Shown in pieces: positions 1 to 7,387 of a DNA stretch of 26,453 bases. The stretch is from positions 1-26,453 of the IMG/VR virus record IMGVR_UViG_3300017956_000107; one strand, 5' to 3'. Made by a program: the position numbers and the translations under genes. Within the stretch, counting starts at the first letter, position 1. Each line of letters opens with the position of its first letter. The stretch comes from a virus. The notes under the pieces are model-generated. The model did no database searches and was not told the origin of the DNA. It saw only the letters and a program-made list of their open reading frames with translations.

Positions 1-873
1 AAGCCTAATATTAGACAAAAGATTTTAGACAAACTTAAAGAAGACGCCGAGTACGATCCTACACCAGGAGGCATGGAGTGGGGTACAGATAAGGGTACAG
101 AGTATTTTAAAAAGCTCACACCTGGAGAGGAAAAGGCTAAAAAGACAGAACTAATTAAGCCAATTAATACTCCTATTCAAGTTAAAGAAAATTGTGGTTG
201 TGAGGATATAGAAGTTGAAACTGAAAAGGATAACTCTAAACACGAGTACAGAAAACAAAACGAGGCAGAAGCAGACACTTTAACTGACGAAGATATTAAG
301 TCATTAGAAGCAGAAGCAGAAAATTTTACATGGGAAGATGCCTTATCATTACATCTATATGATGACGATGAGCTTGAGGATATAACAGATTATCATAGCG
401 ATATTAATATAACAGAAGTTTTATCGGTACAAGGAAGATTAAAAAGACGTTTCTCTGCTAGACGTAACAGACAAAAATTAAAAGTAGCAAGACAAATTGC
501 CCTACGTAGAGGTTCTTCACCCGAAAGATTAAAGAAAAGAGCTGTTCGTGGAGCTCGTGGTATGGTCTACAAAAGACTATTACGAGGTAGAAACAGAGCC
601 AACTTACCACCTGCAGAAAGATCAAGACTTGAAACAATGGTAAAAAGATTTGCACCTCTTGTTTCAAGATTAGCTGTTAAAATGTTACCCAACATGCGTA
701 AAATGGAAATAGCTAGAATGAAGAGCAGGGGATCTAAAAAGGCACAAGTGTCTAAGAAATATAAACCTGCAAAACCTATAAAGAGCAGTTCACAAAAATC
801 TAAAAAGGCAAAAATACCTAAGCCAAAGAAACCTAAAAAGGTTAAGAGCTACGGTAAAGTCGGCATCGGCTAA
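1..873 (+). CDS. Truncated Lys/Arg-rich virion-type protein (C-terminal part)
   Basis: The frame is open from base 1, so the gene begins upstream of the window. The first ATG at 73 has an AGGAG only about 2 bases before it, too close to be a convincing start. The visible 290 residues have an acidic middle (many Asp/Glu, with a NCGCED cysteine patch) followed by a very basic C-terminal half, with RLKRRFSARRNRQKLK-type runs, then Lys/Pro repeats ending KVGIG. I recall similar basic modules (charged helix, LLRGRN-like loop, LVSRLAVKMLPNMRKMEIAR-like helix) in structural-region proteins of marine T4-like phages; that is memory, not a search. A virion or scaffold/DNA-packing role is inferred from the composition, the late promoter just downstream and the neighbours. 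Confidence 0.75.
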   Translation, partial: KPNIRQKILDKLKEDAEYDPTPGGMEWGTDKGTEYFKKLTPGEEKAKKTELIKPINTPIQVKENCGCEDIEVETEKDNSKHEYRKQNEAEADTLTDEDIKSLEAEAENFTWEDALSLHLYDDDELEDITDYHSDINITEVLSVQGRLKRRFSARRNRQKLKVARQIALRRGSSPERLKKRAVRGARGMVYKRLLRGRNRANLPPAERSRLETMVKRFAPLVSRLAVKMLPNMRKMEIARMKSRGSKKAQVSKKYKPAKPIKSSSQKSKKAKIPKPKKPKKVKSYGKVGIG

Positions 874-893
874 AAAAGATTTAATCTTTTTTT
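872..893 (+). terminator. Weak AT-only hairpin with T-tract after the first gene
   Basis: Right after the stop codon, AAAAAAGA pairs with TCTTTTTT around a short TTTAA loop and the 3' arm itself is the T-run. All but two pairs are A-U, so it is weak but correctly placed between the stop at 871-873 and the late promoter at 912. Confidence 0.45.
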
Positions 894-911
894 AATTCAA
901 TGTTCATTTCT

Positions 912-919
912 TATAAATA
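912..919 (+). promoter_or_regulatory. T4-type late promoter TATAAATA
   Basis: An exact match to the T4 late -10 octamer TATAAATA, in the context CTTATAAATACC. It lies 26 bases before the ATG at 946, with a transcript start expected near 926. A GG-containing stretch (AAAGGTAATTAACA) precedes the ATG. In T4-like phages this element is read by the late sigma gp55 with the gp45 clamp. It marks the following genes as late. Confidence 0.75.
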
Positions 920-945
920 CCATTGTAATTCAAAGGTAATTAACA

Positions 946-2457
946 ATGGCAGATCAGAGTAAAAGAATGGAAATGTTAGTGAGGCAGGGTTTAATGCCCG
1001 CTCAGAAACTTCCTATTCTTAAAAAAGCAATTGCTAGAGTAAAGATGGGTGGTGCATTACTACCCAACGAAAGAGAAGTTATCAAAGATTATATGGACAA
1101 ATTAATGTTCATAGTCTTTGGTGACGATACTGTTTTTAATAGAGCAAAGCAACATACTCAGAGAGCTAGATATCAAACAGAGGAGCAAATCGTGAATCAA
1201 CTAGATGAGAGGGTGGTTGACGGTGTAGAAATCGTTGACGGTGAAGAGCAGAGAATTAAAGACGAAAAGAGAGCCCAAAAATTGGGAAGGAAAAGTAAGT
1301 CTGAGAAAATGAAAAGCTTTGCCAAGTCCCTCAGAAAAGAAAAAGAAAAACAGGAAGTAGATGAAAGCATCATTAAGATGAATGAAGACTACAAAGAAAA
1401 ATTTAACGCAGCACTTAAGAAGTTTGGAGTGTCTAGTATTAGAGACTTGCCTGCAGATAAGAAAAAGAAATTTTTTAATACTGTAGACAATATGCACGTT
1501 TCTGATGATGAGAAAAAGGGCGTTGATGAGTCTACAGGTGGCGCTATGTCTAAAGACAAAGAGTCTCATGATACAGGCGGTTTTAGAATTCCTAACAAAG
1601 ATGCAAATGCAGCTAGAGATAGATTAAAAAATAAGAACAAAGAAAAGTTTCCTGGTGTACAGGGAGAAAGTGTAGAAGAAGCTAAAATGATTCCTGGCTT
1701 CATGGGAGCAGATGGTAAGCCTACTTCTAAGCCTACAGCAAAAGACTTTGCAGCTAATAAAGAATATCAACATATGAAAAAGAAACTAGGAGATAGAATT
1801 CCTGGTCCTAAACCTACTAAAGAAGAAGTAGAAGAAAATCAGTTAGATGAATATATTACAGCCAAGCAAATTAGAATGGCTAAAGGCATTGCTAACGATC
1901 CTAGACATAAAGGTGGAGACTACACCGGTGCCGCTAAGAAAATGGAAAAGATCAAGAAAGGACTTTCCAATCATCCAGCTGCCAAGAAGGCTTTAAGACA
2001 AGCAAATGAGTCTATGACACCTAACAGTCATGGTTGGAATATCCAACAGCATGCAGGTGAGCTTGCTAAAAAGGATGGTCATGACATTAAAAAATTACCA
2101 TATGGTCATGCTCAAGGATACAGAGATAAAGCTAAGAAGGCTTTAGAGAGGAATGAAGAAATGACACCTGAGCAAAAAGCTAAGCGTTTAGAACTTATTA
2201 GATTAGCTGCACAGAAATTAAAAGCTAAAGATGCAGATGCGGAGAAAAGAGCAGCTGCGGCAGCTAAAAGAGACATGAGCAGGCCAGGCGCACAAAAAGG
2301 TATGGCACCTGTTAAAAAAGAAGAAACATATTTGGATATTAATACGCTAAGAGAGTATATTAAACACTCTGATTTATCAAAAGAGAAAATCCAAAATATG
2401 ACTCGCTCAGAAGCATACAAATTACTCAATCAAATTATTAAAAGCAAAGGAGAATAA
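946..2457 (+). CDS. Large Lys-rich conserved phage protein, probable virion component
   Basis: This is a 503-aa protein, highly charged and mostly helical, with no membrane segment or signal peptide. Residues 1-60 (MADQSKRMEMLVRQG...) form a compact amphipathic head. Acid/Lys coiled-coil-like stretches follow, with repeated EEVEENQLDE/ESVEEAK-type linkers. A segment near residues 305-355 (ITAKQIRMAKGIANDPRHK onward) resembles a module I recall from several marine T4-like structural proteins. The C-terminus (YLDINTLREYIKHSDLSKE) resembles a small folded capping domain. It is the first gene after a late promoter and sits 3 bases from the next small gene. No enzymatic motif is visible. A scaffold, head-internal or decoration role is inference. 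Confidence 0.7.
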   Translation: MADQSKRMEMLVRQGLMPAQKLPILKKAIARVKMGGALLPNEREVIKDYMDKLMFIVFGDDTVFNRAKQHTQRARYQTEEQIVNQLDERVVDGVEIVDGEEQRIKDEKRAQKLGRKSKSEKMKSFAKSLRKEKEKQEVDESIIKMNEDYKEKFNAALKKFGVSSIRDLPADKKKKFFNTVDNMHVSDDEKKGVDESTGGAMSKDKESHDTGGFRIPNKDANAARDRLKNKNKEKFPGVQGESVEEAKMIPGFMGADGKPTSKPTAKDFAANKEYQHMKKKLGDRIPGPKPTKEEVEENQLDEYITAKQIRMAKGIANDPRHKGGDYTGAAKKMEKIKKGLSNHPAAKKALRQANESMTPNSHGWNIQQHAGELAKKDGHDIKKLPYGHAQGYRDKAKKALERNEEMTPEQKAKRLELIRLAAQKLKAKDADAEKRAAAAAKRDMSRPGAQKGMAPVKKEETYLDINTLREYIKHSDLSKEKIQNMTRSEAYKLLNQIIKSKGE

Positions 2458-2460
2458 AAA

Positions 2461-2709
2461 ATGTCCGCATGGAGTAAAACCGTAAAACCTGTTATTACAG
2501 GTATTGATGCCGCCGATATCTTTATGGTAGACGAAGCAGAAGTTGCAGCCACACCTGGTATTGCACAGCCTGGTTGGGTCTACAAAAAAGACTTAGGCAA
2601 TGGTAGATTCATTTATGAGACGTTAGTGGCTATGGCTGATCCTTTCACCGATACCGAATATGAAGCGGCCGGTGGAGCAGACGACGACGCTGACTTCCCA
2701 GACGCCTAA
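2461..2709 (+). CDS. Small acidic structural-like protein
   Basis: An 82-aa protein that starts three bases after the preceding stop, so it is probably translated from the same late mRNA. The sequence is rich in Ala, Asp and Gly, has a GWVYKKDLGNGRFIYETLVAM core that looks like a beta-hairpin, and ends in a strongly acidic tail (AGGADDDADFPDA). It has no cysteine, membrane segment or enzymatic motif. Small proteins of this type accompany tail or neck genes in marine T4-like phages. A structural role is inferred from the late-gene context only. Confidence 0.7.
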   Translation: MSAWSKTVKPVITGIDAADIFMVDEAEVAATPGIAQPGWVYKKDLGNGRFIYETLVAMADPFTDTEYEAAGGADDDADFPDA

Positions 2710-2715
2710 TAAATA
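2707..2715 (+). promoter_or_regulatory. Late-promoter-like element TAATAAATA
   Basis: TAATAAATAC overlaps the stop codon of the gene before it and differs from the clean late element at 912 by one base in the octamer (AATAAATA for TATAAATA). It lies about 21 bases before the ATG at 2737, which has a good TTAGGAG ribosome site. A variant late promoter is plausible. Confidence 0.4.
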
Positions 2716-2736
2716 CTTTTAACTTAGGAGTATTTA

Positions 2737-3177
2737 ATGGCAGATTCTAAATTATCAGAATTAACGGCAGCTACATCAGCTGCCGGTGCTGATACGCTTT
2801 ATCTTGTACAAGGTAGCACAAGTAAAAAACTTACTGTTGCTAATTTATTTGCAGATGTTTCTACGTCTGTAACATTTAATGATAAAATTCGTATCGGAGA
2901 TAGTGAAACCAAAACAGCTAGAGGCGAAATTAGTAGCTTGTACAACATAACATATCTTAGTGATATTGATAGTGCAGGTAATATGACAATGGCTACTGGC
3001 GTTGATGGACAAATTAAAATTATCGTTATGGTCTCTAACTTAGGGGGACACACAATTACACTTCAGGGTGCTACACTGGCTAACGATATAGCATTTTCAT
3101 CTGTAGGACACTCTGTAACCCTACTATATAATAATAGCAAGTGGTACGTTATAGGAGGTACTGCTACTGTTTCTTAG
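2737..3177 (+). CDS. Tail-fibre-like or whisker-like beta protein
   Basis: A 146-aa protein with a strong ribosome site (TTAGGAG, 6 bases before ATG). The N-terminus (ADSKLSELTAATSAAGADTLYLVQ) is a type I recognise at the start of phage fibre/appendage proteins: a 'read this value' tag followed by KKLTVANLFADV. The rest is beta-rich with Gly/Ser/Thr turns and ends in a TITLQGATLAND...LLYNNSKWYVIGG strand set, as in fibre heads or trimeric beta-prism tips. It has no catalytic motif. A virion appendage or receptor-contact role is inferred from this and the late position. The short length suggests a small accessory fibre rather than the main one. Confidence 0.65.
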   Translation: MADSKLSELTAATSAAGADTLYLVQGSTSKKLTVANLFADVSTSVTFNDKIRIGDSETKTARGEISSLYNITYLSDIDSAGNMTMATGVDGQIKIIVMVSNLGGHTITLQGATLANDIAFSSVGHSVTLLYNNSKWYVIGGTATVS

Positions 3178-3190
3178 GGTTTAATATAAA

Positions 3191-3568
3191 ATGATCGAAT
3201 TGAATGAAAATAACTTTTTATTATATGCAGCAAAACATTATAGCAATCCTGGCTGCATGGGTATCTCAGAACTTGAAGATGATTTAAAAAGATTTAAGTA
3301 TATAAAACGTCTTTTAAATCGCTACAGGAAAACAGGAGAAGTAAACGAAAGATTAGTTATTAATCATTTGATTGTTTTATATAATGTGTTTGGTAGAGGT
3401 GCTACTGATATGTTATTTTATAAATTAGAGCAAGAATATTGGTCTGATTTAAAAACATATCTAGTATTCTTACAACGAATGCCTTTGGAGACTGTAGTTT
3501 CTAAGGGAATAAGAGAAACGGATATTCCTCTAAATGAGGATTTAATTAAGGTACTGAGAAAAATTTAA
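3191..3568 (+). CDS. Conserved T4-like phage protein (DUF7207-like)
   Basis: A 125-aa helical protein. The start (MIELNENNFLLYAAKHYSNP) and the core (DDLKRFKYIKRLLNRYRKTG, then NHLIVLYNVFG) match what I remember of the DUF7207 family, which is nearly always present in marine T4-like genomes and has no assigned function. It has no membrane segment or enzymatic motif. The stop overlaps the next ATG (AATG at 3565-3570), so translation is probably coupled. It sits in the late block and is likely expressed with it. The family name is from memory. Confidence 0.75.
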   Translation: MIELNENNFLLYAAKHYSNPGCMGISELEDDLKRFKYIKRLLNRYRKTGEVNERLVINHLIVLYNVFGRGATDMLFYKLEQEYWSDLKTYLVFLQRMPLETVVSKGIRETDIPLNEDLIKVLRKI

Positions 3569-4092
3569 TGTCTAGATTTGTTGATACATTAGTTGCGTAT
3601 AGAATTTTAAAAATGCTTGCAACACCTATTGAACAGTCTGATGCTTTCAGAATGGGTATCATTGACAAGGATGGCAAGAAGATAAAAAATCCTCAGACAA
3701 CACAGGAGTTAGATGCATATTCGTTTTTAAATAGATTTGTATTTAAAGTGCAAAGAGCTTTGGTAAAATCACCTGACAGAAATGCTAAAAGACTATTGAC
3801 ATTTGCTGCCGCTCTTGCTATACTTAGAGAGTACAAAGAAGAAGATGATGACTTTGATATTGAGACACTATTAGAAGTTTATGAACAAGATTCTAATGTT
3901 GCGATGGAAGCCAAATTATTAGAACAAAATTTAGTATCATTTAAGAATTTTAATATGGAAGAAGTTGCAGCTAATGCCGTAGGTGGAGGAGCAATCCACG
4001 GAATAGGCATAGGTCCTAAAGGAGAACCTGGAAGAGATCCTGTACTTCAACCGATGATACGAAGACGGAAGAAGAAAAATGGCATCCGTTAA
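3568..4092 (+). CDS. Conserved phage protein with collagen-like tail
   Basis: A 174-aa protein overlapping its neighbours at both ends. Residues 1-100 are helical (RFVDTLVAYRILKMLATPIE; DAYSFLNRFVFKVQRALVK) and resemble a family I recall next to the DUF7207-like gene in other marine myoviruses. Residues 130-174 hold a glycine-rich segment with GGGAIHGIGIGPKGEPGRDP, giving short Gly-X-Pro-like steps, and a basic end (RRRKKKNGIR). The glycine tail recurs in T4-like head or neck proteins as far as I remember. The function is unknown; the late location suggests a virion or assembly role. Confidence 0.7.
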   Translation: MSRFVDTLVAYRILKMLATPIEQSDAFRMGIIDKDGKKIKNPQTTQELDAYSFLNRFVFKVQRALVKSPDRNAKRLLTFAAALAILREYKEEDDDFDIETLLEVYEQDSNVAMEAKLLEQNLVSFKNFNMEEVAANAVGGGAIHGIGIGPKGEPGRDPVLQPMIRRRKKKNGIR

Positions 4093-4552
4093 ATCTTTAG
4101 AAACAGAAGTAGCTCTGGTTAAAAACGATGTTGCTCAAATGAGCGCGTTGTTTACAAAATTAGAAATTACTTTAGATAAGATTACAGATGTATCAAATAA
4201 CGTAAGCCAAATTTTAGCTGTACATGCTTCTAGGCTTTCAACAGCAGAAGAGGAAACAGAGCACTTGCAGAGTCAGATAGAGGAACATAGGAAAGAACAC
4301 CAAACCGATATCAGAGAACTGCATTCTCGTTTAACTACTTCATCAAGGGAAATCAGAGAAGAAATGGGTAAAGATATCGACAAGGTATTATCAAGTATCG
4401 AGAATCTAAGACAGGACATTAAGGACAAATCCAAAGAGCAGGATCAAAGAATTGCTAGTCTAGAAAAGTGGCGTTGGATTATTGTTGGCGGTCTTGTCCT
4501 TATGGGCGGATTAGCACCATTTCTTTTAGAAATGGTATTTCATAGCACTTGA
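4079..4552 (+). CDS. Coiled-coil protein with C-terminal membrane anchor
   Basis: A 157-aa protein. Residues 1-130 form a long heptad-rich coiled coil (ETEVALVKNDVAQMSALFTK; EEETEHLQSQIEEHRKE; SSIENLRQDIKDKSKEQDQR). Residues 132-152 (WRWIIVGGLVLMGGLAPFLL) are a hydrophobic membrane segment followed by a short tail, so it looks tail-anchored. There is no signal peptide or lipobox. It overlaps the preceding gene by 14 bases and is the last gene before the late/early boundary. I recall similar short proteins (DUF7201-like) in marine T4-like phages. A lysis-accessory or membrane-assembly role is possible but not shown. Confidence 0.75.
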   Translation: MASVKSLETEVALVKNDVAQMSALFTKLEITLDKITDVSNNVSQILAVHASRLSTAEEETEHLQSQIEEHRKEHQTDIRELHSRLTTSSREIREEMGKDIDKVLSSIENLRQDIKDKSKEQDQRIASLEKWRWIIVGGLVLMGGLAPFLLEMVFHST

Positions 4553-4577
4553 CAAACTAAGAACACTATCTTATAAT
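4549..4577 (+). promoter_or_regulatory. Consensus sigma70 early promoter
   Basis: TTGACA at 4549-4554, a 17-base spacer, then TATAAT at 4572-4577: a perfect match to both boxes. The predicted transcript start is about 4584, inside the terminator hairpin that begins at 4578. It faces the primase gene and the long run of nucleotide-metabolism genes. Confidence 0.85.
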
Positions 4578-4609
4578 AAGCACATAGAAATTTTCTACGT
4601 GCTTTTTTT
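4578..4609 (+). terminator. Strong hairpin terminator overlapping the early promoter
   Basis: AAGCACATAGAA pairs with TTCTACGTGCTT (12 pairs, one G-U) followed by seven T. It ends directly against the ATG of the primase gene at 4610. It would stop transcripts arriving from the late block, while transcripts started at about 4584 lack the G-C-rich half of the left arm. Confidence 0.75.
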
Positions 4610-5629
4610 ATGTCTTTATACGTCGATTTAAAATATATTAATATGGTTGCCTTTCGCTTAGAACGTTACAAGCGAAAGGATCAGTATCTTTTCAACTTCA
4701 GATGTCCTATCTGTGGTGATAGTTCCACAAAGAAAAACAAAGCACGCGGATACCTGTACAAGGTTAAGAATGACATGTTCTATAAATGTCATAACTGTGG
4801 TGCGGGTAAAACTTTCGGAGGTCTCCTAGAATTGTTAGACGGAGAGCTACATAAACAATACACACTTGAAAGATATTCAGAAGGTATTGCGGGTAATCGG
4901 GCGAATAAAACTCCTGACTTTAACCTCACTTTTAAGGAGCCTAAAGTTCGCCCAAAAACCCTATTAGATGAATTAATGGATAGACTAGATACATTACCAG
5001 AAGATCATGAAGTTATCCAATATGTTAAATCGAGAGCTATTCCAGAACATACATATAATAGGTTATATTTTTTAGACGACATACGAAAAGCAGCACAATT
5101 AAATACTAAATACACTAGCAGTCTAACTGTAGCTCAACCGAGACTTATATTGCCCTTTATTAATAGTCAAGGTAAATTAACAGGTATGGCAATGCGAGGT
5201 ATAAGGGGCGAAAACTTAAGATATATAAATTTAAAGATAGATGAGGATGCTCCTACTATCTTTGGTATGGAAGATATTGATGATAGTAAAACTGTCATGG
5301 TAGTTGAAGGACCTATTGATAGTCTCTTTTTGGATAACTCTATCGCTGCTAGTGGATCAGCATTTAACAGAGTTTCTGATTTGGGATTAAAGGATTACAC
5401 GATTATATTTGATAATCAGCCACGTAATCTAGAGATCTGTAGGTTAATAGAAAAATCAATTAATGCAGGTGAAAACGTTTGTCTTTGGCCTGATACAATA
5501 GAGGAAAAGGACATAAACGATATGGTATTATCTGGTTTGACAATAGCAGAAATAACCTCTATAATAAGTAAAAATACATTCTCAGGTTTGAGAGCAAAAT
5601 TAAATTTCACACAATGGAGAAAATGTTAA
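4610..5629 (+). CDS. 61: DNA primase, T4 gp61 type
   Basis: Makes RNA primers for lagging-strand synthesis together with the gp41-type helicase. The 339 aa are close to the 342 of T4 gp61. Zinc-binding cysteines C32-P-I-C35 and C60-H-N-C63 form the N-terminal finger, with GDSSTKKNKARGY between them as in this family. A TOPRIM domain follows: VVEGPIDSLFLDNS (acidic Glu and Asp) near residues 229-242, then a second acidic site near IIFDNQP and a final WPD...KDINDMV. The ATG is preceded by T-run sequence with no ribosome site, which is unusual; the start MSLYVDLKY agrees with family members I remember. It is the first gene behind the promoter at 4549, so probably an early gene. Confidence 0.9.
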   Translation: MSLYVDLKYINMVAFRLERYKRKDQYLFNFRCPICGDSSTKKNKARGYLYKVKNDMFYKCHNCGAGKTFGGLLELLDGELHKQYTLERYSEGIAGNRANKTPDFNLTFKEPKVRPKTLLDELMDRLDTLPEDHEVIQYVKSRAIPEHTYNRLYFLDDIRKAAQLNTKYTSSLTVAQPRLILPFINSQGKLTGMAMRGIRGENLRYINLKIDEDAPTIFGMEDIDDSKTVMVVEGPIDSLFLDNSIAASGSAFNRVSDLGLKDYTIIFDNQPRNLEICRLIEKSINAGENVCLWPDTIEEKDINDMVLSGLTIAEITSIISKNTFSGLRAKLNFTQWRKC

Positions 5630-6321
5630 TGAATGTGAATTTAGTAGGGATCACACAACCTTCAGCGGCAACGGGTTGTCATAGTGCTAATGAACTTATT
5701 TCTTACGCCGCCCGTGTAAGTAACCCTGGCAATCAAAACAATGCTGAAACGTCACCTAAATTGCTAAAATACCTAATCAAAAATGCTCATTGGAGCCCTT
5801 TTGAGATGGTTTCTGTCACCATGGAGATTAAGACTACCCGAGACATTAGTAGACAGATTATTAGGCACCGTAGCTTTAGTTTTCAGGAGTTTAGTCAAAG
5901 ATATGCTGAATCAACTAATTTTATAAATCGCGAAGCTAGACTACAAGATAAAAAGAATAGGCAAAACAGTATTGATTTAGACTTGCCTGAGGACTTTGGA
6001 AAAGGTGGTAATAAAACTCAACATGAGCGTCTTTACGAAGAATGGAATATGAGGCAAAGGGAAGTTATTAATAAATCACAGGAAGTTTATAAGTGGGCAT
6101 TGGATAACGGCATTGCTAAAGAACAGGCTCGTGCAGTATTGCCTGAAGGTAATACGGAAACCACATTATATATGGCAGGAAATTTGCGTTCCTGGATTCA
6201 TTATTGTATGTTAAGAACAGAACAAGGAACACAAAAGGAGCATCGTCTGGTAGCTCAAAAATGCTGGGACATTTTATCTCAACACTTTCCAGATGTAGCA
6301 AAGGCAGTTAATGAACTCTAA
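5629..6321 (+). CDS. thyX: Flavin-dependent thymidylate synthase
   Basis: Converts dUMP to dTMP using methylene-tetrahydrofolate, NADPH and FAD. The ThyX signature R79-H-R81-SFSFQEFSQRY (form RHRxxSxxxxSxRY) is intact. Upstream lies the helical region HWSPFEMVSVTMEIKTTRDI and downstream the substrate-binding QARAVLPEGNTETTLYMAGN and LRSWIHYCMLR segments. The length of 230 aa is normal for the family. Three in-frame ATGs exist (5614, 5623, 5629). I chose 5629 because it overlaps the primase stop as TAATG and has GGAG eight bases upstream. It is coupled to the GT60 gene by an 11-base overlap. With nrdA/nrdB and dCMP deaminase downstream it supplies dTTP. Confidence 0.95.
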   Translation: MNVNLVGITQPSAATGCHSANELISYAARVSNPGNQNNAETSPKLLKYLIKNAHWSPFEMVSVTMEIKTTRDISRQIIRHRSFSFQEFSQRYAESTNFINREARLQDKKNRQNSIDLDLPEDFGKGGNKTQHERLYEEWNMRQREVINKSQEVYKWALDNGIAKEQARAVLPEGNTETTLYMAGNLRSWIHYCMLRTEQGTQKEHRLVAQKCWDILSQHFPDVAKAVNEL

Positions 6322-7387
6322 AATTTTTGTTGCCCTAGCTAGTTATAGGGATCCTCTTCTAACGTTTACAATTAAAACGGCATACGCTAATGCTGCTGAG
6401 CCAGATAATCTTGTCTTTGGTGTGGTTGAACAAGCCATGCCAGGAGAAGCCTTAGACTTAAAGCATCCGTTTTTTAAAAAATTATTAGACAACAATCAAT
6501 TAAAATATGAATTGATATCACCCTTTGAAACACAGGGTTGTTGTTGGGCTAGAGCAAAAACACAGGAAATGTATAATGGCGAAGAGTTTTATTCTCAGTT
6601 TGATTCTCATACAGGGTTTGAAGATAACTGGGATTTAATATATATTAATAACCTTCGTCATTTATTATTATTTCACGAAAGGCCTTTGATAACTTGCTAT
6701 CCTCCTGGTATGGTAGCAGAGGACCATGATATATGGAACAATCCTATTAAATACGAATCATCTAAACCTAGAAATTTAAGAACAGGTATGTATTCAATGA
6801 ATGCACTTACAGTAGGTGGAGAGAGCGATATTTGGGACGGTGGAAGTAACATAGGTAAACCTCAGATAGAGTTTGAAGAAAAACCAGACCATTATAAATT
6901 TTCAACACAGGGAAGATGGTACGAAAGTAAATTTCCATTTATCAAAGGATTTTTGTTTAGTGCAAATACAGTTTTTACTATAGGTAAATGGTGTAAGGAA
7001 GTTCCTTATGATGGGAAGTTATTGTTTATAGGTGAGGAACCAAGTTTAGCATTGAGGTCCTGGACCAATGGTTACGACATATTTCACATGTCAGGAAATC
7101 CCTCAAGGCATTATTATCCAAGGGATTACAGATTTTGTTATTGGGACAGTGATGTTGACTCGCAACGAGAGCCTGAAATAGATAGAGAAACAATGGACAA
7201 ACAGTCTAATGAAAGACAAAAAGAATTATATACTGGCAAGTTAAAGGGAATCTATGGTGTGGGAAAAGTTAGATCTATAGAAGATTATAAAGACTTTTGT
7301 GGCATAGATTATAAGAACAAGCATTTTGAGATACGTTCCTATACAGGTGAGGGCGTTCTTGATCAAGACTACAGAGAGAAAACATAA
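6311..7387 (+). CDS. GT60-type (GlcNAc-transferase-like) glycosyltransferase
   Basis: A 358-aa predicted cytoplasmic glycosyltransferase of the family that includes Skp1 polypeptide GlcNAc-transferase (PF11397). Family landmarks seen: IFVALASYRDPLLTFTI at residues 5-21, the NLVFGVVEQ strand, the metal-binding D98-S-H100 in FYSQFDSHTGF, and the GEEPSLALRSWTNGYD block near 237-252 with a downstream histidine/tyrosine stretch (SGNPSRHYYP). There is no signal peptide or membrane segment. Its ATG lies 11 bases inside thyX and its stop abuts nrdA, so it is embedded in the dNTP operon. The acceptor is unknown: a protein, a lipopolysaccharide or a modified nucleotide are all open. The family call is firm; the role is not. 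Confidence 0.8.
   Translation: MNSKIFVALASYRDPLLTFTIKTAYANAAEPDNLVFGVVEQAMPGEALDLKHPFFKKLLDNNQLKYELISPFETQGCCWARAKTQEMYNGEEFYSQFDSHTGFEDNWDLIYINNLRHLLLFHERPLITCYPPGMVAEDHDIWNNPIKYESSKPRNLRTGMYSMNALTVGGESDIWDGGSNIGKPQIEFEEKPDHYKFSTQGRWYESKFPFIKGFLFSANTVFTIGKWCKEVPYDGKLLFIGEEPSLALRSWTNGYDIFHMSGNPSRHYYPRDYRFCYWDSDVDSQREPEIDRETMDKQSNERQKELYTGKLKGIYGVGKVRSIEDYKDFCGIDYKNKHFEIRSYTGEGVLDQDYREKT

Noticed and set aside
1-73. ATG at 73 as the true start of the first gene
   Set aside because: The frame is open from base 1 with coding-like sequence, and the AGGAG is only two bases from the ATG.
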